A stretch of 64,000 bases of DNA from Mycolicibacterium phocaicum (lineage in GTDB: Bacteria > Actinomycetota > Actinomycetes > Mycobacteriales > Mycobacteriaceae). The notes beneath the pieces are model-generated. The model saw nothing but the letters and a program-made list of their open reading frames with translations. It was not told the origin of the DNA and ran no database searches. Positions 1 to 10,940 of this stretch are shown here, one piece after another. Numbering within the stretch: the first letter of the stretch is position 1; every line of letters starts with the position of its first letter. The translations under genes were made by a program, and so were the position numbers. The stretch covers positions 2,542,001-2,606,000 of the forward strand of contig NZ_AP022616.1 of assembly GCF_010731115.1 (NCBI RefSeq), read 5' to 3'.

Positions 1-431
1 GCTTCGTCGCGGCTGACGCCCGGCTGCAGCCACACCTGTGCGCTGAATCCCGACAGCAACAACTTGTCGAATACGTTGAGCGGCAACACGTTAACCGTCG
101 TGCGGCCCGCCGCGGTGCCGAACGTCGCACCGTCCAGCGGGCTCTTGCCGGCCTCCAGCTTGGCCAGGCTCGCCGACAACGCCGCGGCCCCGGCGGCCAG
201 CGGGTACGGGCCGGAAATCCATTCCTCACCGACCAGCGGCGACTCCGGATTGAGTTGTTTGATCCGGATCGCGGCCTCGACCCACTCGGCGCCGTGCTGC
301 ACCGCCAGCTGCTGCACGTCGTCGAGAATCTGCCGTCGGCGCGCCAGAGGGGTTGCCGCCCAAGCTTTCTCGCCCTCGGCGAGCTCATCCAGCGCCTGGT
401 CCACCAGGGCCGTGTACGCAATGTCCGTCAT
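1..431 (-). CDS. Aldehyde dehydrogenase-like protein, N-terminal part (cut by window edge)
   Basis: About 143 codons are present and the gene runs off the left edge. The ATG at 431 follows a good ribosome site (GGGAG about ten bases upstream). The N-terminus starts MTDIAYTALVDQALDEL and contains an AWAATPLARRRQILDDV helix, then VLPLNVFDKLLLSGFSAQVW, which resembles the N-terminal part of NAD(P)-dependent aldehyde dehydrogenases that leads into the cofactor fold. The catalytic Cys and Glu would lie outside the window, so the family call rests on the N-terminal pattern only. It lies 41 bp downstream of the DUF2236 gene on the same strand, so the two are probably one operon under the divergent TetR. 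Confidence 0.6.
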   Translation of the reverse strand, partial: MTDIAYTALVDQALDELAEGEKAWAATPLARRRQILDDVQQLAVQHGAEWVEAAIRIKQLNPESPLVGEEWISGPYPLAAGAAALSASLAKLEAGKSPLDGATFGTAAGRTTVNVLPLNVFDKLLLSGFSAQVWLQPGVSRDE

Positions 432-472
432 GTACTGAATTCTCCCGGTGGTGCGGTCGGTATGGGCCGGAA

Positions 473-1558
473 TCAGCCGGCGTGCGCTTCGAATTCCAGC
501 AGCGCGTCGCTGTGGTTGTGCTCGTACGGCTTGGGGCCCTTGCCGAGTGCCCGCTTGGCGACGAGCGCCTGGTACTGCTCGAACGGCGTGGTCCGGCCCC
601 ATTTCTTCCGAGCCTCGGCCGGGGTGTACGTGACGGGATTCTGAGCCGGGATCTTCATCAGCGTCGGGCCGACGATCGGCGTGGTGTGCGGGGTGGTGAA
701 GTCCAGGATCGCCAGTTCCAGGCGCGGGACGCTCGCCACCGCGCGCAGGAGCGGCCGCGCGATGAGCTTGGCAGCGACGTCATCGGAGTAGTTCTGCGGG
801 ATACCGCCGAGGGTGCGCATCCACTTCGGCATGGTCGCGATGATGGCCCGGCGCATCGGCCAGTTGAACACGCGGCGCATCCAGCTCGGCACCCGCTCGG
901 GCAGGATGTGATAACCCAGGTCGACGAGGTAGTTCATCATGTTCTGGGCGACCTCGGAGCCGGCCATCTGCGGCCGGTACTGCTCGAAGTACTGCTGGAT
1001 GCCCTCCCGCGTGCGCGGCACGTCGTCGGGGTTGATGGTCTGGAATTCCGCGGCCCGCGCGCACTCTTCCCAGTACTGCAGTTCTTCGGCCTCGGTCAGC
1101 TTGCCGGGGCCGAACATCTCGTAGGTGTAGAGGATCGAGTGCCACGCGGTCAGGTGGATCCACAGCTGCGAGTACGGGTCGTTGGCGTCGAACGGCTTGC
1201 CGGTGATCGGCTCGGTGCCGATGGCCTTCCCGTGGATCTTGACCAGGATCTCCGAAGCGTCCAGCACGGCCTCGGCGTCACCGAAGGCCACCAGCGCGAA
1301 GTACTGCATGGTGCGGTCGTAGCGCAGCCGCGTGCGGGCGTACACCTGACCACTGGCGTCCACAGCGGCGGCGAGGTACGGGTCGAGGTGCTCGATGGTC
1401 ACGGCGCGGGCGAAGCCCAGCAGCAGCGACGTCGGGTAACTCCACACCCGCCAGGTGACGGAGTCGGGTCCGAAGAAGCCGTAGTCGACCGCGGGCGTCA
1501 GCTCTGTGTCCGTGACCGGTAGCCCGGCGACGCGGCGAAAAGTGGCGACAGCATCCAT
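473..1558 (-). CDS. DUF2236 family (MpaB-like) oxygenase
   Basis: A 361-residue protein of the oxygenase-MpaB/DUF2236 family, which includes latex-clearing-type and other haem-dependent oxygenases; the substrate here is unknown. Family hallmarks are an N-terminal TWRVWSYPTSLLLGF segment, then RLRYDRTMQYFALVAFGD, KIHGKAIGT and the LWIHLTAWHSILYTYEMFG stretch, with several conserved His that could serve as metal or haem ligands. The ATG at 1558 was chosen because AAAGGGGAACG sits just upstream; the frame stays open for 21 more codons to 1621, but that part overlaps the operator. It is divergent from a TetR gene and probably co-transcribed with the downstream aldehyde dehydrogenase-like gene, suggesting a TetR-controlled oxidation route for a hydrophobic compound (inference). 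Confidence 0.8.
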   Translation of the reverse strand: MDAVATFRRVAGLPVTDTELTPAVDYGFFGPDSVTWRVWSYPTSLLLGFARAVTIEHLDPYLAAAVDASGQVYARTRLRYDRTMQYFALVAFGDAEAVLDASEILVKIHGKAIGTEPITGKPFDANDPYSQLWIHLTAWHSILYTYEMFGPGKLTEAEELQYWEECARAAEFQTINPDDVPRTREGIQQYFEQYRPQMAGSEVAQNMMNYLVDLGYHILPERVPSWMRRVFNWPMRRAIIATMPKWMRTLGGIPQNYSDDVAAKLIARPLLRAVASVPRLELAILDFTTPHTTPIVGPTLMKIPAQNPVTYTPAEARKKWGRTTPFEQYQALVAKRALGKGPKPYEHNHSDALLEFEAHAG

Positions 1559-1610
1559 CGTCGTTCCCCTTTGAACATGAAGGCGCCACCCACTGGCGCG
1601 GTTCGCTAAA

Positions 1611-1627
1611 TGGTACGCCACGTACCA
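1611..1627. promoter_or_regulatory. Perfect palindromic operator TGGTACG-CCA-CGTACCA
   Basis: A 7-bp-arm perfect inverted repeat with a 3-bp spacer lies in the 143-bp region between the divergent DUF2236 gene (start 1558) and the tetR gene (start 1702). Size, symmetry and location fit a TetR-family operator. Binding by the neighbouring TetR is inferred. Confidence 0.65.
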
Positions 1628-1701
1628 CTAGATAGCCAGACTCCCACTGATTGGCTGCATCAGGTAACTCCCGACCAGGTACATGAGGTAAACAAGCAGC
1701 C

Positions 1702-2400
1702 ATGGCGAGTGCCACCACCGGTCGCTGGGCCGGCCAACGCGAGCGCAGGCGCGCTGAGTTCATCGACGCTGCCCTCGTCGTGATCGAGCAACACGGGCCC
1801 CAGACGTCGACCGAACAGATCGCCGCCCACGTGGGCGTCAGCCGCACCAAGCTGTACCGGCACTTCGTCGACGCCGCCGACCTGCAACGCGAGGTCGCGC
1901 ACCGGACCGCCCAGATGATCACCGCCGAACTCGCGCCGGTGTGGCAGCCCGAGGGCAGCATGGCGCAGATCGTCAAGGCCGGCGTGAGCGCGCACGTCCA
2001 CTTCCTGACCCAGCACCCCAATTTGTACCGCTACCTGCAGCGCTGCTCGATCGACGAGGGCTTCAACGCCTTCGCCGACATCAAGATCACCATCGCCAAC
2101 CTGCTGACCGCGGTGCTCAAGGTGTACGTGGCGGCCTTCGACGTCCAGGCCGACGCCGAGCGGTTGTCGTACAGCATCGTCGGCCTCGTCGAGACCGCCG
2201 CGGGGCACTGGCTCGAACAGCCGCTGCGCGACACGCAGGACGCGCTGGTTGCCGATCTGACCCGCTGGATCTGGCTGATGCTCGACGACTCACTGCGCGC
2301 GGGCGGCGTCTACCTCGCGGCGGACGAAATCCTGCCGCCGGCCGCGGAGATCGCCGCGAATTCGGACCGCTACCGGGATCCGGCGCGCTTGCCGGCCTGA
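1702..2400 (+). CDS. TetR family transcriptional regulator
   Basis: A 232-residue one-domain repressor. The helix-turn-helix is at about residues 35-56 (TSTEQIAAHVGVSRTKLYRHF), typical of TetR proteins; the rest is an all-helical ligand-binding and dimerisation domain with no recognisable effector signature. It is divergent from the DUF2236 oxygenase and aldehyde dehydrogenase-like genes, with a perfect palindrome in between, so it most likely represses them and itself. Its stop is 13 bp from the end of convergent tatB. Confidence 0.9.
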   Translation: MASATTGRWAGQRERRRAEFIDAALVVIEQHGPQTSTEQIAAHVGVSRTKLYRHFVDAADLQREVAHRTAQMITAELAPVWQPEGSMAQIVKAGVSAHVHFLTQHPNLYRYLQRCSIDEGFNAFADIKITIANLLTAVLKVYVAAFDVQADAERLSYSIVGLVETAAGHWLEQPLRDTQDALVADLTRWIWLMLDDSLRAGGVYLAADEILPPAAEIAANSDRYRDPARLPA

Positions 2401-2413
2401 ATCTCCGGCGGCG

Positions 2414-2841
2414 TCAGGTCGCGTCGGGGTCGAACTGCGTCGTCCCCGACTGCGGCTGCGGGGCGGCGCGGGCGGCGCCCGGGGTCGGCGGAATGCCGTT
2501 GACCTCAGGTGTGGTCAACGGCTTCGCCTGGTCCGGCGGCGCGGGGGTGTCGAAGGCGCCGGTGAGGAACGAGTCATCACCGTCGAGCAGATGCTTGGTC
2601 AGCGCCGCGCGCGGTGTCATGCCGCGCAGTTTCTGCAGCTCACTGAGAGGCTGACGCAGGTCTTCGAACTCCGGCCCGAGGTCCTGACGCAGCTGACTGG
2701 TCGCGCCGCTGAGATACTCCCGCACCTGCTTCAGGCTGCCGGCCGTCCACCGGATGGCACCGGGCAACCGCTCCGGGCCCAGGATGACGAGGCCCGCGAT
2801 GACCAGCACGAGCATCTCGCCCCATCCGATGTTGCCGAACA

Positions 2842-2842
<1 letters not shown>
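2414..2842 (-). CDS. tatB: Sec-independent protein translocase subunit TatB
   Basis: A 142-residue TatB: the N-terminal [20 protein letters not shown] membrane helix, then the GPERLPG hinge and an amphipathic helix, with a Pro/Ala-rich tail. TatB works with TatA and TatC in the cytoplasmic membrane to export folded twin-arginine substrates. The start codon overlaps the htrA stop by one base (TGATG), so translation is probably coupled. The order sigE-rseA-htrA-tatB is conserved in mycobacteria. Confidence 0.95.
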
Positions 2843-4353
<1,511 letters not shown>

Positions 4354-4419
4354 CTACTGGCTCTGTCTGCCCGACCCGCCTGAACGGGCGTGGCGGTCAC
4401 TCAAAATTCAGGCTCAACC

Positions 4420-4827
4420 CTACCGGCGACGACGACGTTCCCGCGGCGGCCGATCGGCAAAGTCCCGGTCTTCGATCCCGGACGCCTGAATATCCGCGAA
4501 CTGCGTCGATGTGTCATTCGGGATGTTCGCCAAGGCGCCCAGCAAGGACGTGGGCGCGATGATCGGGCAGGAATCGCGCAATGCGCTCCGGGCCTGACCC
4601 TGCGCGTCCACCTCGGCGGCGCAATCCGGGCACTGGGACAGGTGATGGGCCGCACGCAGGTGCGCACCCATCTGCAGCTCACCGTCGACGAATGCGGCGA
4701 TGGCCTCGATGGCCAGGTGCTCCGTGGACCCGAAGCGGCGTGGACCGACGGGGCCGTCGGTCTGCGAGGCGAACTGCGCGGGCAGCCAGGAGAACGCACG
4801 ACGGAACAACTGTCCCCGGTCGACCAT
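4420..4827 (-). CDS. rseA: Anti-sigma-E factor RseA (zinc-associated)
   Basis: A 135-residue anti-sigma factor. It has the FRRAFSWLPAQFASQ N-terminus typical of mycobacterial RseA and a ZAS motif HxxxCxxC formed by His62, Cys66 and Cys69 (HLSQCPDC). Such proteins bind their sigma factor in the cytoplasm and release it on oxidation or after phosphorylation and proteolysis. The ATG at 4827 is preferred (AGGAG seven bases upstream); an in-frame GTG lies immediately before it. The C-terminus ends in an Arg run (RERRRRR) and differs from the M. tuberculosis tail. It lies 90 bp downstream of sigE. Confidence 0.92.
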   Translation of the reverse strand: MVDRGQLFRRAFSWLPAQFASQTDGPVGPRRFGSTEHLAIEAIAAFVDGELQMGAHLRAAHHLSQCPDCAAEVDAQGQARSALRDSCPIIAPTSLLGALANIPNDTSTQFADIQASGIEDRDFADRPPRERRRRR

Positions 4828-4917
4828 CACCGAGCTCCTCTCCGCGCCACGCCTTCGTCCGTGTTGCCGTTACTACTGAATGTAGCGCGACAACCTGGGA
4901 CGGATACGTCACAACGC

Positions 4918-5751
4918 TCAGGCGGACTTGGCGGAGATGGCCGCGGCCGCCTCGGAGTAGTCACCCGGATGGCTGGCGAGGTACTCGCGCAGGGCCTGCC
5001 GGCCACGGTGGATGCGGCTGCGCACGGTGCCGAGCTTGACGTCCAGCGTCGCGCCGATCTCCTCGTACGACAGGCCTTCGATGTCACACAGCACCACAGC
5101 GGCACGGAACTCCGGGGGCAGCGAGTCGAGTGCGGCCTGCAGGTCCGGCCCGAGCCGCGAATCGTGGTACAGCTCCTCGGGGTTCGGGTCGTCGGCAGGC
5201 ACCCGGTCGTAGTCCTCCGGCAGCGCCTCCATGCGGATACGGGTGCGGCGACGGACCATGTCCAGGAACAGGTTGGTGGTGATGCGGTGCAACCAGCCTT
5301 CGAACGTGCCGGGCTGGTAGTTCTGCACCGAGCGGAACACCCGGATGAACGTCTCCTGGGTGAGGTCTTCGGCGTCCTGCGGGTTACCCGACAAGCGGTA
5401 GGCCAGCCGGTACACGCGGTCGGCATGCTGACGGACCAACTCGTCCCATGACGGCATGGTGGCCACGTCGCCGGTGGCATCGAAGACGGCGGTGCCGGTC
5501 AATTCGTCGCTGACTTCAGCCCAATCCAGCTCGGCTTCGGCGACCGGGACATGGGACATGTGGGTCGGGGCAAGCTTGGTGGGGGCCGGCATGGCGGTCG
5601 TGGCAATCTCCAGTTCCGTAGGTTCCGCGTCGTTCACACATGACGCATCAGCAGAAACCGGTGCCTGGAGTCCGATATTCCCGATCCCGCGGATGTCCGG
5701 CGACTGCCGGAGTCCGGAATCGGCTTGCAGATCGTTCACACTCGCGTGCAT
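4918..5751 (-). CDS. sigE: ECF RNA polymerase sigma factor SigE
   Basis: A group 4 sigma factor controlling the envelope-stress response. From the ATG at 5751 it has 277 residues: a long N-terminal tail, region 2 at about 103-168 ([19 protein letters not shown], then [10 protein letters not shown]) and region 4 at about 205-257 ([20 protein letters not shown]). The core starting at [11 protein letters not shown] is nearly identical to M. tuberculosis SigE. The true start is uncertain: an in-frame ATG at 5832 would add 27 residues, and mycobacterial sigE is known to use several promoters and starts. It heads the sigE-rseA-htrA-tatB block and diverges from a methyltransferase gene. Confidence 0.93.
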   Translation of the reverse strand: MHASVNDLQADSGLRQSPDIRGIGNIGLQAPVSADASCVNDAEPTELEIATTAMPAPTKLAPTHMSHVPVAEAELDWAEVSDELTGTAVFDATGDVATMPSWDELVRQHADRVYRLAYRLSGNPQDAEDLTQETFIRVFRSVQNYQPGTFEGWLHRITTNLFLDMVRRRTRIRMEALPEDYDRVPADDPNPEELYHDSRLGPDLQAALDSLPPEFRAAVVLCDIEGLSYEEIGATLDVKLGTVRSRIHRGRQALREYLASHPGDYSEAAAAISAKSA

Positions 5752-5988
5752 GGCGATTACGGTTCCCCACCCTGGTGAGGTTGATGTATGAGCAAACTGA
5801 ACTTTTCCTGAGAAACCCCGCGCCAGCTCCATGACCTGCGAATACCCGTTATATGTTCGCCAAAACTTAACCTTGCGCCCCGGGCGTGGCGCGCCGTCGC
5901 TCAGGATCGTTCCGCAGCCGGCCGAGACCACCGCCCTATTGCGCGTGTACTGACCGGCGGCGTGCTGGGCGTTCGTTACGCTGCGCAC

Positions 5989-6747
5989 ATGTCCAGCACC
6001 GATGACCCGACGGTTTCGGCCGGCAGCAACCAGCCTGATCCGGCGCAACCGGCTCCAGCGGCACCCGCCCAGGCGCCGGCCCAGCCCGTCGCTGCCGCAC
6101 CGGCCGGTGCACCCAAGCCGAGCACGGCCGAGGCCATCGTCAAGCACGCCGAGCGATCCATCACCGAGGAGCCGATCACCGCGGCGACCCGCGAGCGTGC
6201 GGAGGAGAGCGGAGCCAACCCCGTCACCCCGGCGGTGGGCGCGCTGCTCAGCGTGCTGGCGAAGATCGCGTCGGCCAAGGCCGTCGTCGAGGTCGGCACG
6301 GGCGCCGGCGTCAGCGGGTTGTGGCTGCTGTCCGGTATGCGCGAGGACGGCGTGCTGACCACCATCGATGTCGAACCCGAGCATCAGCGGCTGGCCAAGC
6401 AGGCGTTCGTCGCCGCGGGCGTCGGACCGTCCCGGACCCGACTGATCGTGGGCCGCGCGCAGGAAGTCCTGACCCGGCTGGCCGACGAGTCCTACGACCT
6501 GGTCTTCATTGACGGCGAGCCCGCCGACCAGCCGCAATTCGTCGCCGAGGGCGTCCGCCTGCTGCGATCGGGCGGCGTGATCGTCGTGCACCGCGCCGCG
6601 CTCGGCGGCCGTGCCGGCGACGCGTCGGCCAACGACCGCGACGTGACGGCAGTACGCGAGGCCACCCGCGCCATCGCCGAAGACGAGCGACTGACCCCGG
6701 TCCTGGTACCGCTGGGCGACGGGCTGCTGGCCGCGGTCCGCGACTAG
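5989..6747 (+). CDS. O-methyltransferase, SAM-dependent (Rv1220c type)
   Basis: A 252-residue class I methyltransferase of the COMT-like O-methyltransferase group. An Ala/Pro/Gln-rich head of about 45 residues precedes the catalytic domain; the SAM motif is [10 protein letters not shown] (101-110), followed by [10 protein letters not shown] and DLVFIDGEP. The body matches the mycobacterial protein encoded divergently from sigE; its substrate is not known. The ATG at 5989 is chosen over an in-frame start nine codons earlier because the homologous sequence begins near here. The divergent arrangement with sigE is conserved, so its promoter shares the 237-bp region 5752-5988. Confidence 0.88.
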   Translation: MSSTDDPTVSAGSNQPDPAQPAPAAPAQAPAQPVAAAPAGAPKPSTAEAIVKHAERSITEEPITAATRERAEESGANPVTPAVGALLSVLAKIASAKAVVEVGTGAGVSGLWLLSGMREDGVLTTIDVEPEHQRLAKQAFVAAGVGPSRTRLIVGRAQEVLTRLADESYDLVFIDGEPADQPQFVAEGVRLLRSGGVIVVHRAALGGRAGDASANDRDVTAVREATRAIAEDERLTPVLVPLGDGLLAAVRD

Positions 6748-6786
6748 GACTGCCTGGTGCGCCAGGCGCAGGGTTTCAGCGGCCAT

Positions 6787-6938
6787 TCGCGTTGACCCTG
6801 AACCCAGGGCGCGAAAAGCTGAGTAAGCCGCGCCCACACCGCAGGGTCAACACCGGGGCACCGTCGACTCGCGTTGACCCTGAACCCAGGGCGCAAAAAG
6901 TCGAGTAAGCCGCGCCCACACCGCAGGGGCAACGCCGG
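6787..6938. repeat. 82-bp tandem direct repeat with internal inverted repeats
   Basis: Two adjacent, slightly diverged copies begin at 6787 and 6869 (period 82), both opening TCGCGTTGACCCTGAACCCA. In copy one, GTTGACCCTG (6791-6800) and CAGGGTCAAC (6842-6851) are perfect inverted repeats; in copy two the right arm (6924-6933) has one change. The minus strand of both copies could encode PAVWARLT(Q/R)[10 protein letters not shown], but no complete gene with a credible start includes it. It fills most of the 298-bp gap between the methyltransferase and the TetR gene. Confidence 0.85.
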
Positions 6939-7021
6939 CCGGGCGTGCGAGCGCATGACCGGTTGACGCTTCTGTCGAATCTTTACGGACTCTTGACGTG
7001 TCAGATCCTTGACGCCCGACT

Positions 7022-7053
7022 GAACGCGTGTTTAACGTACTAAACATGCGTTC
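7022..7053. promoter_or_regulatory. Inverted-repeat operator overlapping the tetR start codon
   Basis: GAACGCGTGTTTA (7022-7034) and TAAACATGCGTTC (7041-7053) form 13-bp arms with 12 of 13 matches around the spacer ACGTAC. The right arm includes the ATG of the downstream tetR gene (7046). This fits autorepression of the TetR-ABC exporter operon by its first gene product; binding is inferred. The upstream sequence has several TTGAC elements usable as a -35. Confidence 0.75.
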
Positions 7054-7699
7054 AGTCGAGGACCTCACCACCGTCGCCCGGATCCGCGACGCGGCGATCG
7101 AACAGTTCGGCCAGCACGGGTTCTCCGCGAGCGTCCGCAGCATCGCCGCGGCCGCCGGCGTCAGCGCCGCTCTGGTGATCCACCATTTCGGCTCCAAGGA
7201 CAAGCTGCGCGAGGCGTGCGACGCCTACGTCATCGAGACCGTCCGGGCCGCCAAGACCGAGTCGATGCAGAACGCCAGCCCGAGCGCGTGGTTCGCGCAG
7301 ATCGCCGAGATCGAATCCTTCGCGCCGATGACGGCGTACCTGATGCGTGCCCTGCAGACCGGCGGTGATCTGGCGAAGTCGTTGTGGCAGAGCATGATCG
7401 ACAACGCCGAGGGCTACCTCGAAGAGGGCGTCCGGGCCGGCACGCTCAAACCCAGCCGTGATCCCAAGGCCCGCGCCCGCTTCCTGGCGCTGACCGGCGG
7501 CGGCGCACTGCTGACCTATATCCAGCTGCACCCCAACCCGACGGATTACCGCCAGGTGCTGCACGACTACGCACAGGACATGCTGCTGCCCGCCCTCGAG
7601 CTGTACACCGAGGGCCTCATGGCCGATCGGGCCATGTACGAGGCGTTCATGGCGCAACGCGAAGCAGGCCAACCCATCGTCACCACCACCGAGGAGTGA
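7046..7699 (+). CDS. TetR family regulator of the adjacent ABC exporter (Rv1219c type)
   Basis: A 217-residue TetR protein with the helix-turn-helix at about 29-48 ([20 protein letters not shown]). The sequence closely parallels the mycobacterial regulator that controls the adjacent ABC efflux genes (Rv1219c-Rv1217c in M. tuberculosis), including [20 protein letters not shown] and [20 protein letters not shown]. The ATG at 7046 was chosen because it matches that N-terminus; an in-frame start at 7028 lies inside the operator. The stop nearly touches the ATPase gene, so it is the first gene of the operon. Confidence 0.92.
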   Translation: MRSVEDLTTVARIRDAAIEQFGQHGFSASVRSIAAAAGVSAALVIHHFGSKDKLREACDAYVIETVRAAKTESMQNASPSAWFAQIAEIESFAPMTAYLMRALQTGGDLAKSLWQSMIDNAEGYLEEGVRAGTLKPSRDPKARARFLALTGGGALLTYIQLHPNPTDYRQVLHDYAQDMLLPALELYTEGLMADRAMYEAFMAQREAGQPIVTTTEE

Positions 7700-7701
7700 A
7701 T

Positions 7702-8619
7702 GTGAACGCCGCCATCGAAATCGACACCCTGACAAAGAACTTCGGAGCAGTCCGGGCACTCGACGGACTGAATCTGCGGGTCGAACACGGCGAGGTGCAC
7801 GGCTTCCTGGGGCCCAACGGCGCAGGCAAGTCGACGACGATCCGCATCCTGCTCGGGCTCGTGCGCGCCGACTCCGGCTCGGTCCGCCTCCTCGGCGGAG
7901 ACCCGTGGACGGACTCCGTGGCCTTGCATCGCCACATCGCCTATGTGCCAGGTGATGTCACGTTGTGGCCGACGCTGACCGGCGGCGAGACCATCGACCT
8001 GCTGGCCCGGATGCGCGGCGGCATCGACGAGAAACGCCGTGCCGAGCTCACCGAGCGGTTCGACCTGGACCCCACCAAGAAGACCCGCACGTACTCGAAG
8101 GGCAACCGACAGAAGGTCTCGCTGGTCTCCGCGTTCGCCTCGAACGCGGACCTGTTGCTGCTCGACGAGCCAAGCAGCGGCCTGGATCCGTTGATGGAGA
8201 ACATCTTCCAGCAGTGCGTCGCCGAGGCCGCCGCCCGCGGAACCACCGTGCTGCTGTCGAGCCACATCCTGGCCGAGACCGAGCGACTGTGCCAGCGGGT
8301 GACGATCATCCGCGCCGGCCGGACCGTCGAGACCGGGACGCTGGAGTCGATGCGGCACCTGTCGAGCACCACCATCAAAGCCGACATGATCAACAACCCG
8401 GGTCGAATCGACCATCTCCCAGGGGTTTCCGACATCTTCTTCGATGGCCGGATGCTCACGGCCCGCGTCGAATCGGAGAGCCTCGGCGCCGTCATCAAGG
8501 CACTCGGCGATGCCGGCGTGCGCTCACTGGTGAGCCAGCCACCCACTCTCGAAGACCTGTTCCTGCGGCACTACGACAATGGCCGGGCCCGCCGCGAACC
8601 CGAGCAGGTGCGGGCATGA
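7702..8619 (+). CDS. ABC transporter ATP-binding protein (drug-efflux type)
   Basis: A 305-residue ATPase energising the exporter with the next gene. Walker A is GPNGAGKS (37-44) and Walker [14 protein letters not shown]. The signature is YSKGNRQK instead of LSGGQ, a variant shared with Rv1218c-type mycobacterial efflux pumps. The GTG at 7702 is favoured because GAGGAG (7691-7696) lies five bases upstream; another GTG at 7696 overlaps the tetR stop (GTGA). The 3' end overlaps the permease by four bases (ATGA), indicating translational coupling. The Rv1218c homologue is linked in the literature to tolerance of several antimycobacterial compounds; the substrate here is unproven. Confidence 0.92.
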   Translation: MNAAIEIDTLTKNFGAVRALDGLNLRVEHGEVHGFLGPNGAGKSTTIRILLGLVRADSGSVRLLGGDPWTDSVALHRHIAYVPGDVTLWPTLTGGETIDLLARMRGGIDEKRRAELTERFDLDPTKKTRTYSKGNRQKVSLVSAFASNADLLLLDEPSSGLDPLMENIFQQCVAEAAARGTTVLLSSHILAETERLCQRVTIIRAGRTVETGTLESMRHLSSTTIKADMINNPGRIDHLPGVSDIFFDGRMLTARVESESLGAVIKALGDAGVRSLVSQPPTLEDLFLRHYDNGRARREPEQVRA

Positions 8620-10253
8620 CCGCCATTCTGGACCGCCCGGCCCGGCCCGCCCGACCTGCCGCCGGGGCGTCCAGCTTCACCGGAACCCTTGGGCTGCTTC
8701 GCCTTTACCTGCGCACCGATCGCATCGTGCTGCCGCTGTGGGTGCTGCTGCTGTCCCTGCCACTGTCGACGGTGTACATCGGCAGCATCGAGGCCGTCTA
8801 CCCCACTGCGGCGGCCCGCGCCGGGTTCGCCGCGAGCATCATGGCCAGCCCGGCCCAGCGCGCGATCTACGGCAACATCTACAACGACAGCCTGGGCGCG
8901 GCCGGTATCTGGAAAGCCGGCATGTTCCACGTACTGATCGCCGTCGCCGTCATCCTGACGATGATTCGGCACACCCGCGCCGATGAAGAGGCCGGACGCA
9001 CAGAGCTGATCGACTCGACGGCCGTCGGCCGCAACGCGAGCCTGACCGCCGCGCTGCTGCTGACCGGTGGCGGCTCGGTGCTCACCGGGTTGCTCGGCTT
9101 CCTCGGACTGCTGAATACCGATGTGCCCGTGACGGGTTCGCTGGCCTTCAGTTGCGCACTGGCGGCCTCCGGGCTGGTGTTCACCGCCGTCGCGGCAGTG
9201 GCCACGCAGCTCTCCGCCAGTGCCCGCGTCGCACGCGGTACCGCCTTCGGCGTCCTCGGCGCCGCGTTCACGCTGCGGGCAGTGGGCGACGCGAGCGGTA
9301 GCGAGCTGTCCTGGGCATCACCCCTGGGCTGGTCACTGCTGGTCCGCCCGTATGCCGGCGACCGGTTCGGCGTGTTGGCGCTGCACGTGACGCTGACCGT
9401 CGCCCTGGTGGTACTGGCGTACCAACTTCAGGGTGGCCGCGATGTCGGCGCGGGGATGTTCGCCGAACGGCGCGGCCGGCCGCGGGCCAACGGGATGCTC
9501 CATGGCCCAACGGGATTGGCGTGGCGACTGACCCGCGGTTCGGTGCTGGTGTGGACCGTCGGACTGGGGCTGTACGGGCTACTGGTCGGCAGCGTCGTCC
9601 ACGGTATCGGCGATGAGCTGGGCGGCAGCGGCTCGGCCCGCGACATCATCACGCGCCTCGGCGGTACCAGCGCACTGGAGGAGGTGTTCATCGCGATCGC
9701 CTTCAACATGCTCGGCATGGTCGCCGCCGCGTTCGCGGTATCACTGGCCCTGCGGCCCCACCAGGAGGAAACCGGCCAGCGTGCCGAGACCCTGCTCGCC
9801 GGAGCCTTGAGCCGGATCCATTGGCTGACGGGCTATCTGACGATCGCACTGGCCGGCACCACCGTCGCAATGCTGACGTCCGGGCTGCTGGCCGGCGTGA
9901 CCTACGGCGCCGCGGCCGACGACATCACCGGCAAACTGCCCCTGGTGCTGGGTTCGGCAGCGGTGCAACTGCCCGCCATCTGGCTCCTGATCGCGGTGAC
10001 GACAGTGTTGTTCGGGGTGATGCCGCGGTTCACCCCGGTGGCGTGGGGCGCCCTGGTCGGCTTCATCGCGGTGTTTCTGCTCGGTTCGCTGGCGAATTCA
10101 CCGCACTGGGTACTGGACCTCGACCCGTTCAGTCACATCCCGCGGGTCGGGTCGGGCAGCTTCACCGCGACGCCACTGGTGTGGCTGCTGGTTCTGGACG
10201 CAATTCTGATCACCCTGGGCGCCTTGGCTTTCCGGCGCCGCGATCTACGGTAG
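8616..10253 (+). CDS. ABC transporter permease (Rv1217c type)
   Basis: A 545-residue integral membrane protein with about twelve hydrophobic segments, the partner of the preceding ATPase. The first membrane helix is at about 35-55 ([18 protein letters not shown]); cytoplasmic loops include [20 protein letters not shown] and [20 protein letters not shown], a duplicated E(E/T)GxRxE-L pattern showing the protein is an internal repeat of two six-helix halves. It begins within the ATPase stop codon. Confidence 0.92.
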   Translation: MTAILDRPARPARPAAGASSFTGTLGLLRLYLRTDRIVLPLWVLLLSLPLSTVYIGSIEAVYPTAAARAGFAASIMASPAQRAIYGNIYNDSLGAAGIWKAGMFHVLIAVAVILTMIRHTRADEEAGRTELIDSTAVGRNASLTAALLLTGGGSVLTGLLGFLGLLNTDVPVTGSLAFSCALAASGLVFTAVAAVATQLSASARVARGTAFGVLGAAFTLRAVGDASGSELSWASPLGWSLLVRPYAGDRFGVLALHVTLTVALVVLAYQLQGGRDVGAGMFAERRGRPRANGMLHGPTGLAWRLTRGSVLVWTVGLGLYGLLVGSVVHGIGDELGGSGSARDIITRLGGTSALEEVFIAIAFNMLGMVAAAFAVSLALRPHQEETGQRAETLLAGALSRIHWLTGYLTIALAGTTVAMLTSGLLAGVTYGAAADDITGKLPLVLGSAAVQLPAIWLLIAVTTVLFGVMPRFTPVAWGALVGFIAVFLLGSLANSPHWVLDLDPFSHIPRVGSGSFTATPLVWLLVLDAILITLGALAFRRRDLR

Positions 10254-10261
10254 GAGAAATC

Positions 10262-10936
10262 ATGAAACTGGCTCTGCAGGCGCTCGCCTCGGCGGCTGGG
10301 GGCATCGTCTTCTTCGCGGTGTTACTGTGCGTGCCGGCCGGCACCATCCACTACTGGCAGGCTTGGGTTTTCATCGCCGTCTTCATGATCGCCACCATGG
10401 GCCCGAGCATGTACCTGGCCGTCAAACACCCCGAGGCGCTGGCGCGACGGATGCACGGCGGCCCGAAGGCCGAGACCCGACCGGTGCAGAAGGTGGCCAT
10501 CTGGGCGATCCTCGCGTCGGTGGTCGGGACCGGTGTGGTCAGTGCCCTCGACTGGCGCTTCGGCTGGACCCACGTGCCCACGGCGGTCGTGGTCCTGGGC
10601 AACGTCGTCGTGGGGGTGTCCCTGATCGCGGCCCAGTGGGTCGTCATCCAGAACAACTTCGCGGGCGCGAGTATCTCCGTGGAGGCCGATCAGCCCGTCA
10701 TCTCGACCGGTCTGTACGGCATCGTGCGGCACCCGATGTACATCTGCGCCCTCATCATGATGCTCGCGACCCCGCTGGCACTGGGCTCCTACTGGGGGCT
10801 GATCCCGGTGCTGGCCGCCGCCCCGGCGCTTATAGCCCGAATCTTCGATGAGGAGAAGATGCTGCGCGTCGAGCTGCCCGGCTACCTCGACTACACCCGC
10901 AAGGTGCGCTACCGGTTGGTCCCCTACGTCTGGTGA
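10262..10936 (+). CDS. Isoprenylcysteine carboxyl methyltransferase-like membrane protein
   Basis: A 224-residue membrane protein (four to five hydrophobic helices) with the C-terminal signature of the ICMT/phospholipid-methyltransferase (PEMT/NnrU) fold: TGLYGIVRHPMYICALIMM, then a conserved EEKMLRVELPGYLDY-KVRYRLVPYVW end. The RHPMY motif and following Glu bind S-adenosylmethionine in this fold. The methyl acceptor is unknown. It lies eight bases after the permease gene and corresponds to Rv1216c, so it probably belongs to the same operon. Confidence 0.85.
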   Translation: MKLALQALASAAGGIVFFAVLLCVPAGTIHYWQAWVFIAVFMIATMGPSMYLAVKHPEALARRMHGGPKAETRPVQKVAIWAILASVVGTGVVSALDWRFGWTHVPTAVVVLGNVVVGVSLIAAQWVVIQNNFAGASISVEADQPVISTGLYGIVRHPMYICALIMMLATPLALGSYWGLIPVLAAAPALIARIFDEEKMLRVELPGYLDYTRKVRYRLVPYVW

Positions 10937-10940
10937 CACC

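Noticed and set aside
5752..5988. Specific SigE autoregulatory or MprA promoter in the sigE upstream region
   Set aside because: GGAAC-like and repeat-like strings are present but none has both the correct partner and spacing, so no site is called.
6744..6956. 70-codon minus-strand frame over the 82-bp repeat
   Set aside because: The frame is broken between repeats, overlaps the methyltransferase end and is explained by the duplicated repeat; no gene is claimed.
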